Origin: Montifringilla adamsi
Taxonomy: Eukaryota > Chordata > Aves > Passeriformes > Passeridae
Direction: 5' to 3'
Assembly (NCBI GenBank): GCA_017590115.1
Contig: JAGGNK010011225.1
Span: 249,387-313,386 of the forward strand
Length of the DNA: 64,000 nt
Shown: piece by piece, positions 36,301-49,000 of the stretch
How the letters are laid out: the number at the start of each line of letters is the position of its first letter
Position numbering within the stretch: the first letter of the stretch is position 1
Notes under the pieces: generated by a model
What the model was told of the DNA's origin: nothing
Databases searched by the model: none
The model's input: the letters and a program-made list of their open reading frames with translations, nothing else
Made by a program: the position numbers and the translations under genes

Positions 36301-39300
36301 ATCTTTTTCATTTCATAAAGTATACGAGGGGTATTTTTCCTGCAAGTCTATTAATGTAGGAACTATAATCCATCTTTTTCTATTTCGCCTTGGTATTGTC
36401 TCCCCAGATCAAAGTTAGATTATAACACAGAGTGAATTTCATAAATTATTTTGAATTATTTTAGAGAAAAAGAAGGAAAGGGAAAAAAATGCAGGTTAAA
36501 GTCAGAAACACATCACATATCACACAATTTACCAAGAAGCAGTCAAGGCTGCTTGAGATAATCTGCTAAAACTCAGCAATAAAAAGTTTGTTTAATTTCT
36601 AAAGATGGCAGATGTCATAAAAAAATAGGCTGATGCAAAAATAAAGCCTCCAGAGTCTGGCAGTTCTGTTTGGATGTCAATAAAAGATAATATAACCTGT
36701 CAAATTTGCAAGCATGTTTTATCCAACCATCATATTCTACCTTCACCACTCAAGCATTACCTTCCAAGAAACATCCGCATCTGCCTGATTATCCTAGAGT
36801 AATTCTGATGAAGAGAGCAGGCTGCAAATTCAAAGTGTCTTCCACTGACTAGTTTCCTCTATCTCCCCTCTCCCCACTTTTTAATCCTTCATTTTTTACA
36901 GTTCAGCTAATTTTTTCTCGAAAGGTTAAGGAGTTAGCAATTATTTCAATGGCTCTTGCAGCTTTAGGCTAAGTGTCTCATCTGGCCTTTATTTTAAGGA
37001 GCTTCCCTTCATTCCTCATACTCAATGTCTCAGTGAGCACTGAGATTACTCCAGAGCTGTGTAACTTGGAGCTACTCTGCCTGTTCCTAGCAGAGCATAC
37101 AAATCATGGTATGGAAATGGCTTGTTGTGCTTCACACTCCACTGAGCTGGGGTTGCACCACCAGACAAAATTCTAAGGGCTTGTTCTTGTTTTATGCTGA
37201 TTTAGACTTACTCTCTTTTGGGAAATATTTTTTTATCCCTATATCCACTATGAAGTCTCCAAACGTTTTAATTTGTCTTCTATTAGCCAGCCTTCACTTT
37301 CTTTTACTATCAGTTCATACATTGTGACTTTGCAAAGTTTCAGAGGTTGCTTAACTTTTTCCACTATATATGTTCAGTTCTGGAAGGAGGCCCAAAAAAG
37401 TGCACAATCTCAACAAATCGAGCATTTATTTTGAGGTTTCTGCTGCCAGTCCTCATCACTGAACTGAGAAAGTTCCTATCATATCCCAATGATATCTCCT
37501 CATGTTGTTATGCTTGATAGATTCAATCACCCTTGCCACCGTGTTTCTGGAGAATCTGTCCAAATTCTGCATCAATCTCCAAAGAAAGCCTGAAAGTCTA
37601 AAGCTCTGTTGCTTGTTTTCCAGCTGCACAGCAAACATGCATAAAATGTATGAATCAATTAAGATTACAGCTATTTCAGGAGCTCAGAAGTATGGAGCAC
37701 TGGTTCAAGGTGAAAATGGCTCACCTTGAATCATGTACCATGATTCTCTGGCATCAGTTCTTAGCAAGCCCACCCCTGTGCAAGCATTCCCTCCTTAGGC
37801 AGAGCTAGTTTATGCTGTGAGGGGGCTGCAGCTCATTCTCTAGAAGCTTGGGTAGCACAGAGAAAACTCATCTCCACAGACAAAACCAAAACTGAGTCAG
37901 GCGTTAATTCCTAAAGAAAAAGTGTGTTTTTCCCAAATCAAGGAAGAGAGAATGAAGCTGGCCCAGCACTTCCACTCAGCACAGAAGAAAACCCACTTTC
38001 ACCCCAAGACTGGCATCAGTTTGGGAGGAAGGCCACCGGCACAAGCCTTGTCTTGTCAGCAGAGCTGTCTTCCCACAGCCTGCATAGCCATGCTCTCCTT
38101 GCTGGATTGCCACTGGCATGCACTGGCACACCCTGCAGTAGGGATGCTGTAGCTTGCACAGTTCAGGCTCCTCTGCCTCCCTGTCTCTGTGGGGTAAGGA
38201 TGTACAAGGAGATTGTCATGGTCATTATGACAGGCCATAATTTTTTTTTTTCACTTCTTATTCAGCTGTGATATGAGCTGTTCTTTTTCCACAGAAATGA
38301 GCTTGTGTAACAGCATTTGTTTCCTGCTTGTGAGCACTTAACATCATCTTTTCACTGCTTTTCAGGCACCAATTTACAAAGCAGAGTCAGGCAGTTATTA
38401 AAACAGACCAAATTAATTAAATGAAATAGCACCAAGGGAGGGCATGTGGACTGATATAAAAGTTTCATCTAGTGGTACCCTTCACAGATACAGTGACCCT
38501 CAGGCCAATACCTCCTTGGGCTGGAGACAGTGCCACTGAATATTGCCTCCTGGAGAACTGAGCAGCTATTGCAGGTATTTCACATCTGGGAGCCTTGCCA
38601 CTCCCTGGCTTACCTACAGTTAGATGGAAAGTGTGGGCCAGAATTACAGTGAAAACAAGATTTTAAAGCTGGAACTGAACAGGCATCTGCTGGTATATGC
38701 AAAAATCCTCAGCAGTTTTAGAACTCGTGTGGAGGGTAGAAAATAGGGCTGGACACAGTGTGACTGGTGTGTCCCACTGACACAGAAACAAGCCTCCCAG
38801 AAACCATCAGGCACACACAGCACTTGCCATATAGCTCCTCCCAGCCAGCCCATGGTAAGCCTGTAACTTCAACTTTGCAGAAACTGATTTCCATATTTAC
38901 TGTTAAGCCACCATCAGTGCTGTCTGAGGTATGTAACTGAAACATGCCAGAGAATGGAACTGATGATGGATTTAGAGATGATCTAAATTTGCCAGTCTGT
39001 AGGTGGTTTTGTCCACTGCTACTTCCTTCCAGTACTAAGAACTGACTATTGCTTCCAGAATTAAACACTCTATATGAAGAAATTTTTCCCACAGCACAAC
39101 TGACAGAAATTTGAAATGAAATAATAATGATGTACAGTCCACTTGCTGTCTAATGCATGTGTGGGATTGAATAGTACTGTGCAATACATTCCCTTCTTAC
39201 TGAATTACTCTAACTTCAAACTGAATTAAAGCACTTAGCTGTCACTACATCATTGAACTTTGATAGCTGGATGCATTCCAAAAGCTGGGACGGCAGTTGC

Positions 39301-39345
39301 TTTTCTCGCAGAAATTCACAAATAAGGGAAAAAGAGAAGATTTAT
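33333..39345. other. Non-coding AT-rich stretch, no gene seen
   Basis: I see no gene, RNA gene or recognisable transposon. A-runs occur at 34081-34091 and near 34120. A perfect 10-bp-arm hairpin lies at 37704-37730. The remainder is unique-looking AT-rich DNA with short open frames only. Confidence 0.6.
37704..37744. repeat. Perfect inverted repeat (10-bp arms) followed by a second palindrome
   Basis: TTCAAGGTGA (37704-37713) and TCACCTTGAA (37721-37730) are exact reverse complements around a 7-base spacer AAATGGC. Directly after it, ATCATG-TAC-CATGAT (37730-37744) forms another. Two adjoining perfect palindromes are more than is usual, but no function is evident. A transcribed hairpin or paired binding sites are possible. 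Confidence 0.75.
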
Positions 39346-39387
39346 TAAAAAAAAAAAAAAAAAAGAAGAAGAAGAAGAAAAAAAAAG
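39346..39387. repeat. A-rich / (GAA)n low-complexity tract
   Basis: An 18-A run is followed by four GAA units and another A run. It is simple low-complexity sequence. Confidence 0.9.
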
Positions 39388-40404
39388 GTTATTCCATTTT
39401 CTAAGCTCTGCTTCATTCACTAGTCTGGAAAGTACAATTAGGCTGTGAAGCATGTATCAGGTGTAAACACCCCACCCAGGTGAGGGTCTGCTGTGGATTG
39501 TTCCCAGTCTCTTCCCCTGCAGTACAGCTCTGGCTGAAGCTGTGTATTAGCTGTGCATCAATCAATACACTCAAGAACAACAGTCCCACTGGTAACTTCC
39601 GCAAAACCATGTGGATACCTGCTACTGAATTCAGTGCAACAGCCCCTCACACCCTTAGCTTGTGTCCCTCTGTCTTCCATTAGTACCAGTTTTGCTGAAT
39701 TTTGTGGGAACACACCAAACTATGGATTATAAAAATTTATTCTGAATTATTGCACTATACAAATATTGCATCTAGAATCCTATTTCCAGGGCATTGTTAG
39801 CACCAGCTTAGCTGCTGCTTAGGCAATGTAGGCTGCAGCTGTGATGGAACTGAGTCAGGCACAGCCATTTACTAAAGCATCTACACTACAGTATTTGCTT
39901 TTGAATGGGTCCCACTGTACCACGTTGGTGAAGGAGCAAAGTCAGTAAGAAACTGCACTCGCCACGTCTGGTGCCTGTCTGCACAGCACAGACATCCTGC
40001 TCTTGTTGCATTTGCCTGGTAGTGAAGGAGGTAGGCAGCTAGACAGCCTGATGAAACTGGCTACCAGGGAATCATCCTGGTGTGTTCTCTGTGTCTTCAA
40101 TTGCTCTTTAACTCAGGGAAAATTTTGTGCAAAGTCCTTCTGACTCTGAACAAGCATATGCATGTCCATTCTGGTTCTTACAAATATGAAAGACTATAAA
40201 AGATTATGTTACCATCCTGTCCACAAATGCCCTTCTGCTACCCAGCCTCCACAGAGAACAAATGCTTTCATTTATGGAAGGAATAACACACAAGGCATTT
40301 TTTGAAGTTCAGACTATTGAAGTACAGTTTTTGAGCATTTCATATACTTCAATGACTATTCTTGCAGCTAACTGGAAAAGAAAAAGGACAGACGCCCAAA
40401 AATA

Positions 40405-40475
40405 GTAACTAACTAGTCTGAGGTCACACACACTGTGGCTACAGTGCCTGGCAAGGGTAGGATCAAAGCTTAAAT
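40405..40475. repeat. Possible ancient SINE/LINE fragment (MIR-like wording)
   Basis: The words AGTCTGAGGTCACACACACTG and, further on, GGCAAGGGTAGGATCAAAGC resemble the 'aaggtcacacag...ggcagagctgggattagaacc' block of ancient tetrapod repeats. The match is short and gapped, and chance similarity cannot be excluded. A profile search against ancient repeat models would decide it. Confidence 0.3.
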
Positions 40476-42114
40476 ATTCTCAAAACACAACATGTCCACT
40501 GTACAGGGGTGAGCCTGAAAGCACATTAGCTGTTACAGCTGAGCAACACCCTCCAGAGCATGTGCCCTCGCAAGACCAGCACATCAGTGCATGGCTTTGA
40601 CAGTCTGCTCACACACATCCTGCACTGCCTGCCTCCAGGGCAGCTGCTGCAAGGATGCGAGGGAGGAGGCAAAGCACATCACCCTTGCACCTACTCTGGA
40701 CACAACCTCCTCAAAGGGCTCTACACCTATCCAAGACACTGGACTTGATTTAATGCTTTCCCCGTTTCCCCAGAGGCAAAGGTACTTTAGGAAAACCGCA
40801 AATTTTGGGTGACTTTGGGGGCATCACGTTCAACACTGGAAACGAAATGAAGAGGTAACAGAAGGTTCCCACAGATAGCTGAGGGAGTGAAAATGAGAGG
40901 AGAGAAAGAGAAAACAAAGAATCAAGCATTTATACATTTATTACAGGAATCATTTGGTAGTACAGCCTTTGGTTACTCCAGATGCCAACAGCCCTTCTGC
41001 AATGTTGTTCATGAACAGCAGCATACAAAAAGTACTTTAGCTGGATTTTGTATTTAATTAAAATGGCTTAGACTGATCAGTAAAATGCATTTACACAGAA
41101 TGCATGTGCCATCTGGGTAAAGAGTTTCTAAGTAAATCTAGATTAAAGTTTGTGGTCTGATTTTAATTCAAGTGAATCATCTATAAATTAATTTAAATAC
41201 AGTAAATGGTGACCAGAGCATGCTAAGGATACTTGGTCCAGTGTGAGTTAAGTTTCAGAAAAGATGCTGTCCAGTGATAGCAAACACAGCTGAGCTGAAT
41301 GCCAAGGGACAGCAGGAAAGTTTTTGGTGGGACACAACACAAACTTGGAATGCTGAACAGTTTCTAAGGTCAGTCAGGTGAGAGGAGAGAGCTGGAGAAT
41401 GTACAAAGGCATGCACACATGGTAGACAGCGAGAGTCACTGGCAGTGTCCAGTGAGATGTTTGCAGCAGCCTGGACTCTCTGCATGACGGAAGCAGCACG
41501 AGCAGGGACCAGGGTAGGTTGTGGTACGTGTGGTACAGGAGGGGAATGTGGTGCTGAGAGCTTATCCTTGTGAGGGAGCTGGTGGGGAACTACATTACCT
41601 TTGTTTTTGCCAGCACTCCAGTGCTAAAATCCACTAAGCACCAACCTACTGCCAGCTTTTGCCAGCAAAAGAACATGTACTTAAATTATCTTTGAGGATT
41701 TGTGTATCAAATGGTATTACTGCTGTCATCTGTCAATCCACCCAGAGAATTCTTCATCTTCAGCTTGGAATATGCTGATTAACTGAGGTGGGAGAAGGTG
41801 GAGGTCTGGGAAATTTGTAAAAGAATATATTTGTATACGCCAAAAAAAAGAAAAAAAAGGGAATACTAGTATTCAGTAAATTAATTTCCTGAGATTCTTA
41901 AAGAGAAGTTTATTTCTGCTTAAGAGGACACAGACAGGTAGAATTATCCCCTGTAGATGTTTTAGCATTCAGAAAGACAGATTACCTTTGTAGTCCTGCA
42001 TAAAAGAATGCAGGTAAAGGAAAATTAACTATTGAATAAAAACCTTTTCTGGTATTCAAATGTTCAAAAATTTTTCCTCTGGTAAACACTGTTTTTGTAG
42101 CTCAACTCTAGGTG

Positions 42115-42145
42115 AAAAAAAAAAAAAAAAAAGAAAGAAAAAAAA
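42115..42145. repeat. Poly-A / AAAG low-complexity tract
   Basis: An 18-A run is followed by GAAAG and another A run. No retrocopy was recognised before it. Confidence 0.9.
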
Positions 42146-42717
42146 GCAATCTCTATCACTCCAAATTATGCTCGTTTACAAAACATATACAGAGAACATG
42201 CTCTACAACAAATCTCTGTGTCTTGTTATAAGCAAGGAGGCATCAAAATCCATAGTAACAGCATTTGTAAGAGAAAGATCAATATGGCATCAGGTATTTC
42301 AAAGGCAGAAAATTATTCTATTAAATTTCTACTGGTAGAAAATGCACTAACAAAGTATCTAAAACCCATGGTGGGTTTTAGCCTCTCACACTGTGCCACT
42401 GGATAAATCATAGGGAAACCATCAAAAATTCTTTGTAAAACATGCAGTAGGACCTGCTTTACCAGCTTCAAATTGAAACAGCAGCTCTCCAAAAGAATAC
42501 TGTGGCTCAAGATATCATTGACATACCACAATGTGCATTTTATCAGAGCATCTCTGTTGTTACTGGGATGTGGGGGTAAAGCTTAAAATTCGAGGGTTTT
42601 GCCATAAGTGTCACTGTTCTAATATTGTCTGTGTGTGTGCATAACTAATTCAGTTGTGCTGCTGGAAAACAATAAAAATAACAAACAGTGAAATACTCGG
42701 ATTTTGATTCTCATTTT

Positions 42718-42880
42718 AGATACATAAAAGCAAAACCTAAGAAACACTACAGGGTGTTAGATCAAAGGTCTGTCCACTCCATCAGAGTATCCTGTTTTTA
42801 CAGAATTGACATTACAAGATGTCTGAGCACAGTTTTTGCTCCTGGGACTGCTGACAATCTCTTGTTCTGGTGTTTCAATT
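42718..42880 (+). repeat. Old amniote interspersed repeat ('TCAGACCAAAGGTCCATC' family)
   Basis: The stretch begins TACATAAAAGC and contains GTTAGATCAAAGGTCTGTCC, then CATCAGAGTATCCTGTTTTT and ACAGAATTGACATTACAAGA. This follows, with about a quarter of bases changed, the well-known reptile and bird repeat 'acataagaacggccatactgggtcagaccaaaggtccatctagcccagtatcctgtcttc'. The order and spacing of the words agree along roughly 60 bases, which makes chance unlikely. Beyond about 42790 similarity is weak, so the right end is approximate. It is non-coding. Whether the family is a SINE or the tail of a CR1-clade LINE I cannot say from this copy. Confidence 0.65.
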
Positions 42881-45800
42881 AAAAAAAGCTTCACAAAGTA
42901 TGGCCGTAAGAGGATGGTTATGGAATCATAAAAACAGGACAACTGTGTGTTAAAACTAGCTAACAATCTCTCTGCCTTTAATGATTTTAACTCAGGACCT
43001 TAATTCTCTGAATGTGGGCTTCAAGTATTTTGCAATGCTCAGTGGGTTTATTTCATGAGCTTCAGTCATCACTAGTAAATTTTTAGAATCTACCATGTCC
43101 TTTGGTGAGGACCTTCACAAGTGATCTACCTGTCACGGGAAGAAGGAAGCAAGAGAGCCCTAGCCAGTGAGAAGTTACAGTGTCAGCCCGAAAAGCTCAG
43201 AACAGCAATATAGAATCACACTCTATTTAAAACACAAGACAGACACCAATAGGCCAGGAAGAAGTCTACGAAGTCGTGTCTCTGTTCCTTAACCTTTATA
43301 TAAGTGATCAGTTATACAGTTCCTTCATTCTTCATGTGGAATGGCTGCATTCAGAGTGGAGGTTAGACTAAAGCACCTGCTCCCCTCTTCCCCTCAGAAC
43401 CTGTGCGAAGGCTCATTTTGCTGCAATCATTGACCCTTTTTTCAGTCAAACACAAATAGGACTACTCATGAGACCTGTAAATAGCTTCAGCTTAGAGTAA
43501 CACAGTGCTGAAGACACTGACAATTAAATCAAGCTAGAGACTGGGTTTTTAGATGCATCTGATACAAAAGCACAGCAACTGGTACAGGGCCTTAGGAATT
43601 TGTACATTGGTAGTAATTAATATCAGTCATTAACCTGAGAGCTACAAGGGCTGTTGGTGTCTTAAGGCGTCCAGTAGTTGCTAATAAATCCAGGCTTTTA
43701 TAAAAGGAACAGAGCAGTTATGGATAAAAGCAGTAGGATGGATGTGACAACCAGCAATTTTAACTTATCACCTTGTAGCTTTATTTTTGAAAGCTTTTAC
43801 TTCCCACTGATTGCAGGCTTCCAATTTTGTGTTGTCATGTAATAAATTACAAAAATTATCTTTTTTTTTTTTTGGCATAGTTCTTCATAAACAAAGTGCA
43901 GAAAAAGCTTATTTTTTTAACAAAATGAGCTAAGTATTGCTGCCATGGTGATTTTAAGAAGAAATCATCACCAAAAAGTAGCCTAGAAATCTAGATACAG
44001 ATTTTAAATTATCAGAAGCCAGGGTATTTTGGTTTAGTCTTTTCTAACTGGAAGATTGTGCTGTGTGTATGAGGGGGATGGGGGTCATTTTGAAAAGCAG
44101 ATCTTTAATCCTTCTCCTGAAAGCAGAGGACTGTCTAACTTAATGATATGTCTGTTGAAGACCAGAAGGATAACACAGCAGTGAAATGAACATCCTTCTC
44201 TCATCAGGGGTGTGAAGGAGAAGGCATCATCATCCCTGAGATGGCTGTAAGGGTGGCACCACTGTGCTGCAGATCACTTAAAAGCTGTCCTGTTTGATCA
44301 GGAACAGCCCTATTTAGCATTGGGCTCTAACATTTATTAACATTCACTGCCACATTTACTGCTCACTGAATTCAAATTCTAAATATGTATTCCAGACCAA
44401 AAGGTCTACTTGTCTCCTTTGCTGACAGCGCATATGCCTTGATCATAACCGTCACAAAATATTAGTAATGGATACAAAGAGAAATTGTGAAGCTAGTAAA
44501 TATGTTTTCAATATTTAAGTAATAATCTCCTATACATTACTCAAAAGAAGAGGACAAAGGTGTTGTGAGTTACTTAGAAACCTAAGAGCACAAAGAAATT
44601 TAAAAAAAAGCTTTATTCAGACCTGCAATTTTTCTCGAGCAGATGTAAAACCAAAAATAGGCTGTAAGCACCTGACTAAAAGATAAAGTCTTTGCATCAG
44701 AAAAGGGTACTGAAATCGAAGATGCAAAAGTTTTGCCATTAATGTCCCCCTATGGCTGGCTTGTGAATGGAGTCCAGGGACTGACAGCTCAACAGATCTC
44801 CTCCAGGGACACAGAACTGGTCAATTCCAACTGCTCTGTTCCCTATCAGGTGTGGCATTTGAGATAGGTCACATTTTACAGTCAGTGACATTAAACGATT
44901 TCAGAGTGATCCATGCGCTATAAGTTATAATATATTACTCAGACTATTTTAATCACCTAAAGTTCCGGGACCTCAAAGCACATATTAATTAATGCCTTTT
45001 TTAATTAGCTCTGCCTCAGAGAGAGGAAGAAGACAAAACTGTGCAGCCTTATTAGCACTACACTCCAGATCAGTAATTAAATCCAGAACACACAATATAT
45101 AAGGACTTAAAGCAGTGGAATACTGGTCACCAACACAGCAGCCTCCCACTGTTATAATTTTTTTTTCCCTTAACATCATACTTCTTTCTTCCAGTTTCCA
45201 CAAGGGAAAAGGCAAAAGAGTTCTGCTCCTCATGGGCCAAATTCAGCTCTGTTTTTGCAGTAACAACATCATCTTTTGTGGAATCATTCTATATTCCATT
45301 GTACTCAGAAGAATAAACTATTATTATGAGGAAAAATCTTTTTGGCTACCAGCCACTGTGTATCTGTCTGCAGGCACAGAAACCTCTGTTTTCTGCCTGC
45401 AAGCATTTTGCCTCTTTCAGTGTCCAAGAATTGCTGAAGATGCTTTAATTTAAATTTCACAGCTACTGGATTCTGAAAGGAAAAAAATGGTTTCTTCTTA
45501 CTTTCTGTCTCGTCACAATAAATTAACTGTGGGCTGAATGGGCAAGTCAGTGTTCAAAGGTCATCCAACCAATCAGTGGAAAAGCATCAATACAGCACCC
45601 AGCACTACCAATCTCTAGCCTCCTAGCCTTGCCAAATGACCAAGCTAGGAGATTCCAATTACTGCCCTTCAAGCATCTACTTATGTGCATTAAAGACACT
45701 AAAGACAAACAAAACTCAAAAAAACCTGACATTCTAAGTCCCTCAAAGTCACTAATGGTATTCCTGTTGACTCCAAGTATTTTAGGATAAGATCTTCAGA

Positions 45801-48800
45801 GCCTAATTACAATACTGGGGGCAAAAAAAGTTACCTACTGTACTGGGACTATCATATAGCATTAGTTTTCAACTTTGTTTTATTTGCAGCTCCTTAAAAT
45901 TTACCCAATAGGCTTGATATTCTTAAAGTTCTACAGACACCCTAAGAGTGGTTCTCACACTCTCAGATAGGTATGGATCATGCACAGGAAACATCTGCTA
46001 AGGGAAGCAAATCACATTCATGTAAAAAAATCCCAAAACCTTGCCAGTAACTAAATACAGGAAATTTTTGGTTTCTTTTTCTTATTTTGTAGTAATTAAC
46101 AGTATTTATTTACTTTAAATTGGAATAAATCCCCTCAATTTCACTTCTCCTGCTCCATTCCATGGAATTTCTCCAAAGAAATAATGCAGTTGAATAGTTA
46201 TGCTTGCAGAAATTGCTATTACTTTATCAATGCCTGAGCCAACGAAAGAATTTTTCATGCACCTGCACAAAAGAGAAGGAACTGAACACCTTTCAAGAAA
46301 TGTGCTATATTTCAGTATGTCCCAGTGACATGCAGAAGTATATCTACGGTTCTGAAAAGAGTAGAGATGGAAAAATGGGTGGAGAGGGAAATTTTTACAC
46401 TCATGCTTTTTTGTAATGAATCCACCAATATCAGAACAAATAATTGCTGCCTTGTTCCAGGAACCATTCTTGGCGAATAAATTTTGCATCCAATTCCAAA
46501 ACATCATTTTAGTAATTTCTAAAATGCAAACTAATGTTAAAGTTTCAGAATCTTCTACACTTAAATGTAATATTTCACTTTATTATTTCCTTATTTGCAT
46601 TTGCTCCTATTTTGATTTACTCTATTCTAATTTATTTTGCAGTCTTAACCAATTTTTTTTATATATTTAGCGTTTTATGAATTTTGATGGTTTTGTTAAC
46701 TGAACACGACAGCATATTTAGTGGATTGTAGCAGATTTCCATCTACTCCTCAGCATCAAACTGTAGAGACATTAATGTATGCCCAAATTAGACCAAAGTA
46801 GCAAGTCAGTTTAGACTAGTTTAACCTTCCCCAAAGTTTTAGAGGAGCTCATTGATGTTGCTCTGCACAGCATCTATAGTCTTATAATGAAGACATGATA
46901 TGATATTGCTTTGATACTTTCTTGCCAAGCTCCCAACACCTTGCAAGCAATTGACTTTTTATGCCCTGTTATTTTTACAGTTACCAGTTTTTTTCATCAC
47001 AATTATTAACTTTGACTCCTCCTGTAACAGCTCCTGAAGTCCTCCTTATATTTTGCAGGTTTATTAGAAGGACCAACAAGAACGGGGGAAACAAAAGGCC
47101 AGGGTGGCACTACCCTTATTCATACCTATGAATAACACTTTGCTCCATAAATAATGCACTGAACTCACAATACATGGTACAGGTGTTAGTTTGCCAGTTT
47201 ATAATACATTCATAATATATTAATGAGTATTTGGGGACTGGGAGAAGACCTGCTTTTCATTTGAAGTTGAAAATAACTAAAGTCAACCAACATTTTATGA
47301 AAACTGTTTACAAAATACGCAGTTACATTAGTGCTTTGGTAGCTGAACTCCAGTCTCAGGACTCAGCTCGAGACAAAATCTCATCTCAGAATGCCTTGAA
47401 TTTGGACAGATGCAAAACTTAACAGGTTCATGGAGACATCTTTAAATAGAGCATAACAGAGTGTTCAGTTAACTGGGGGCAAATGTTACAGACAAATTTC
47501 ATTGAAAACCTCCTTTTTTTGCTCAGCTTCTGCTTTCTTGTTAATGCATATCCATGTATAAATTGTGAAAGCCTAACAAAGATTTTAAAGAGAAAAATCA
47601 AAGAGAAAACAAAACAAACAGGTTCAATTCCCTCTGCAGAGCCTTTGCAGAAAGATATCAGACTAGATACTTTTCAGTTAGAGAAGAGCAGGGGAATAGA
47701 CACAAAGACTGACTTTCTACACAAAGCTGACAGCTGTTTTGGAAATACAGGGGGGGAAAAAGTAATTATTTTTCCTCTCTGCCTCCAGCTTCTTTCTTGT
47801 TTTTATTCCTCAAGGAATTAACTTTTTTTTTAACCATGAACCCAAATGCATTGGGGTAACTTAACTTCAACAAATTAAGCAACAACTGCTCCTTTTAGAA
47901 TTCCAGTTGTAAAAATTGATTAATTAACTATTAACTATTGCGTCAATAAAATTACTTCTTGAATGTGTGCCTGCTGCAATGCAAAATGCTGGACCCACTT
48001 TTTTAGCTTTCTACATTCAGGTGTTAGAGCCAGAAGTGGAAAGCAAATGGAACACGGCAGATGGGTATTCTGCTGTTGCAAAGAAGCCTCTGGAGCTGTA
48101 AAAGGTAATTCAGTCCAGCTTCTGTAAACTACACTTCAGGAAGGATGACTAATAGGAACAATCATGAAATCAGCAATATAAAGGAAAATATAACTTCCTG
48201 CAATAAAATGAGAAAGCATTCAAAGACAGAGACAAACGGGGAGGTTGACTTTGCAATGCCTTGCGGTAATGAGCAGTGATCAAGATTACAAAGAAGAGAT
48301 CTGTGCCTGAAAGCTGGCCTGCTTCTTTCAAGCATAGCAGTTGATCTAATAAAAAATAGTATCTCCTCTAAAACCTTGCCTCTCTTAGATTTTTGATCAA
48401 TTCTTATTAGAAAAAATAGTGCTATTTCATTTTTCATTGGGGATTTTAAAGAGCTTTACAAAGAGGTTTATAGGTATCACTAGGGTTCTTGATGCATGAA
48501 GTACAGTGGGCTACATCCTCAGAGGCAGTCCTTGGTGCTCTGACACTCCGTATCCTGACTTACACACTGATGTGCCATTAGATGGGGACAGCCAGGTGCC
48601 TCAGCATGGAACATCTGGAAGGCTCATCTGATGCTGGTTGAGTGATGCTGCTGGAGATGGAGGTGCCCTTCTTTCCCCCCCCACCTTCCCCAACACAGGT
48701 GCTATTCCGAGCTGGAACTTGCACAATTCACTATTACCTATCATCCCCTGAAAACAGATACTTATGCCACCCCTTATTCACAAAAAACAGTCAACATCCT

Positions 48801-49000
48801 CTCCAAACATTGAGCTCTAGCTTGGAATATCAAATTTCAGTTTCAAACACTTTAAATATCTGAAAATGTTTGGTCCTTCTCCTCTATATCTTGGTACAGT
48901 TCATTCATTCTCCTTCTGCCATCCCCCAGTCCAACGAACATTTAATCACCTCACTGAAACTGGAACAGCTTGAAACAAGGGAAGGATAATCTTGACTCCC
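42881..49000. other. Non-coding AT-rich stretch, no gene seen
   Basis: A 13-T run is at 43861-43873. A faint third candidate of the AAGTCAATG / TTGACTTCAATG repeat lies at 45747-45790 (AAGTCACTAATGG, then TGTTGACTCCAAG). No other transposon, RNA gene or exon could be supported. Confidence 0.55.

Larger units (their letters stand above)
39388..42717. other. Non-coding stretch, no gene seen
   Basis: Apart from a weak MIR-like or other ancient repeat candidate at 40405-40475 and A-rich tracts at 41843-41859 and 42115-42145, I see nothing that can be named. Open frames are all short. Confidence 0.55.

Noticed and set aside
47623..47640. GGTTCAATTCC resembling a tRNA B box
   Set aside because: No A box, acceptor stem or cloverleaf could be drawn around it.
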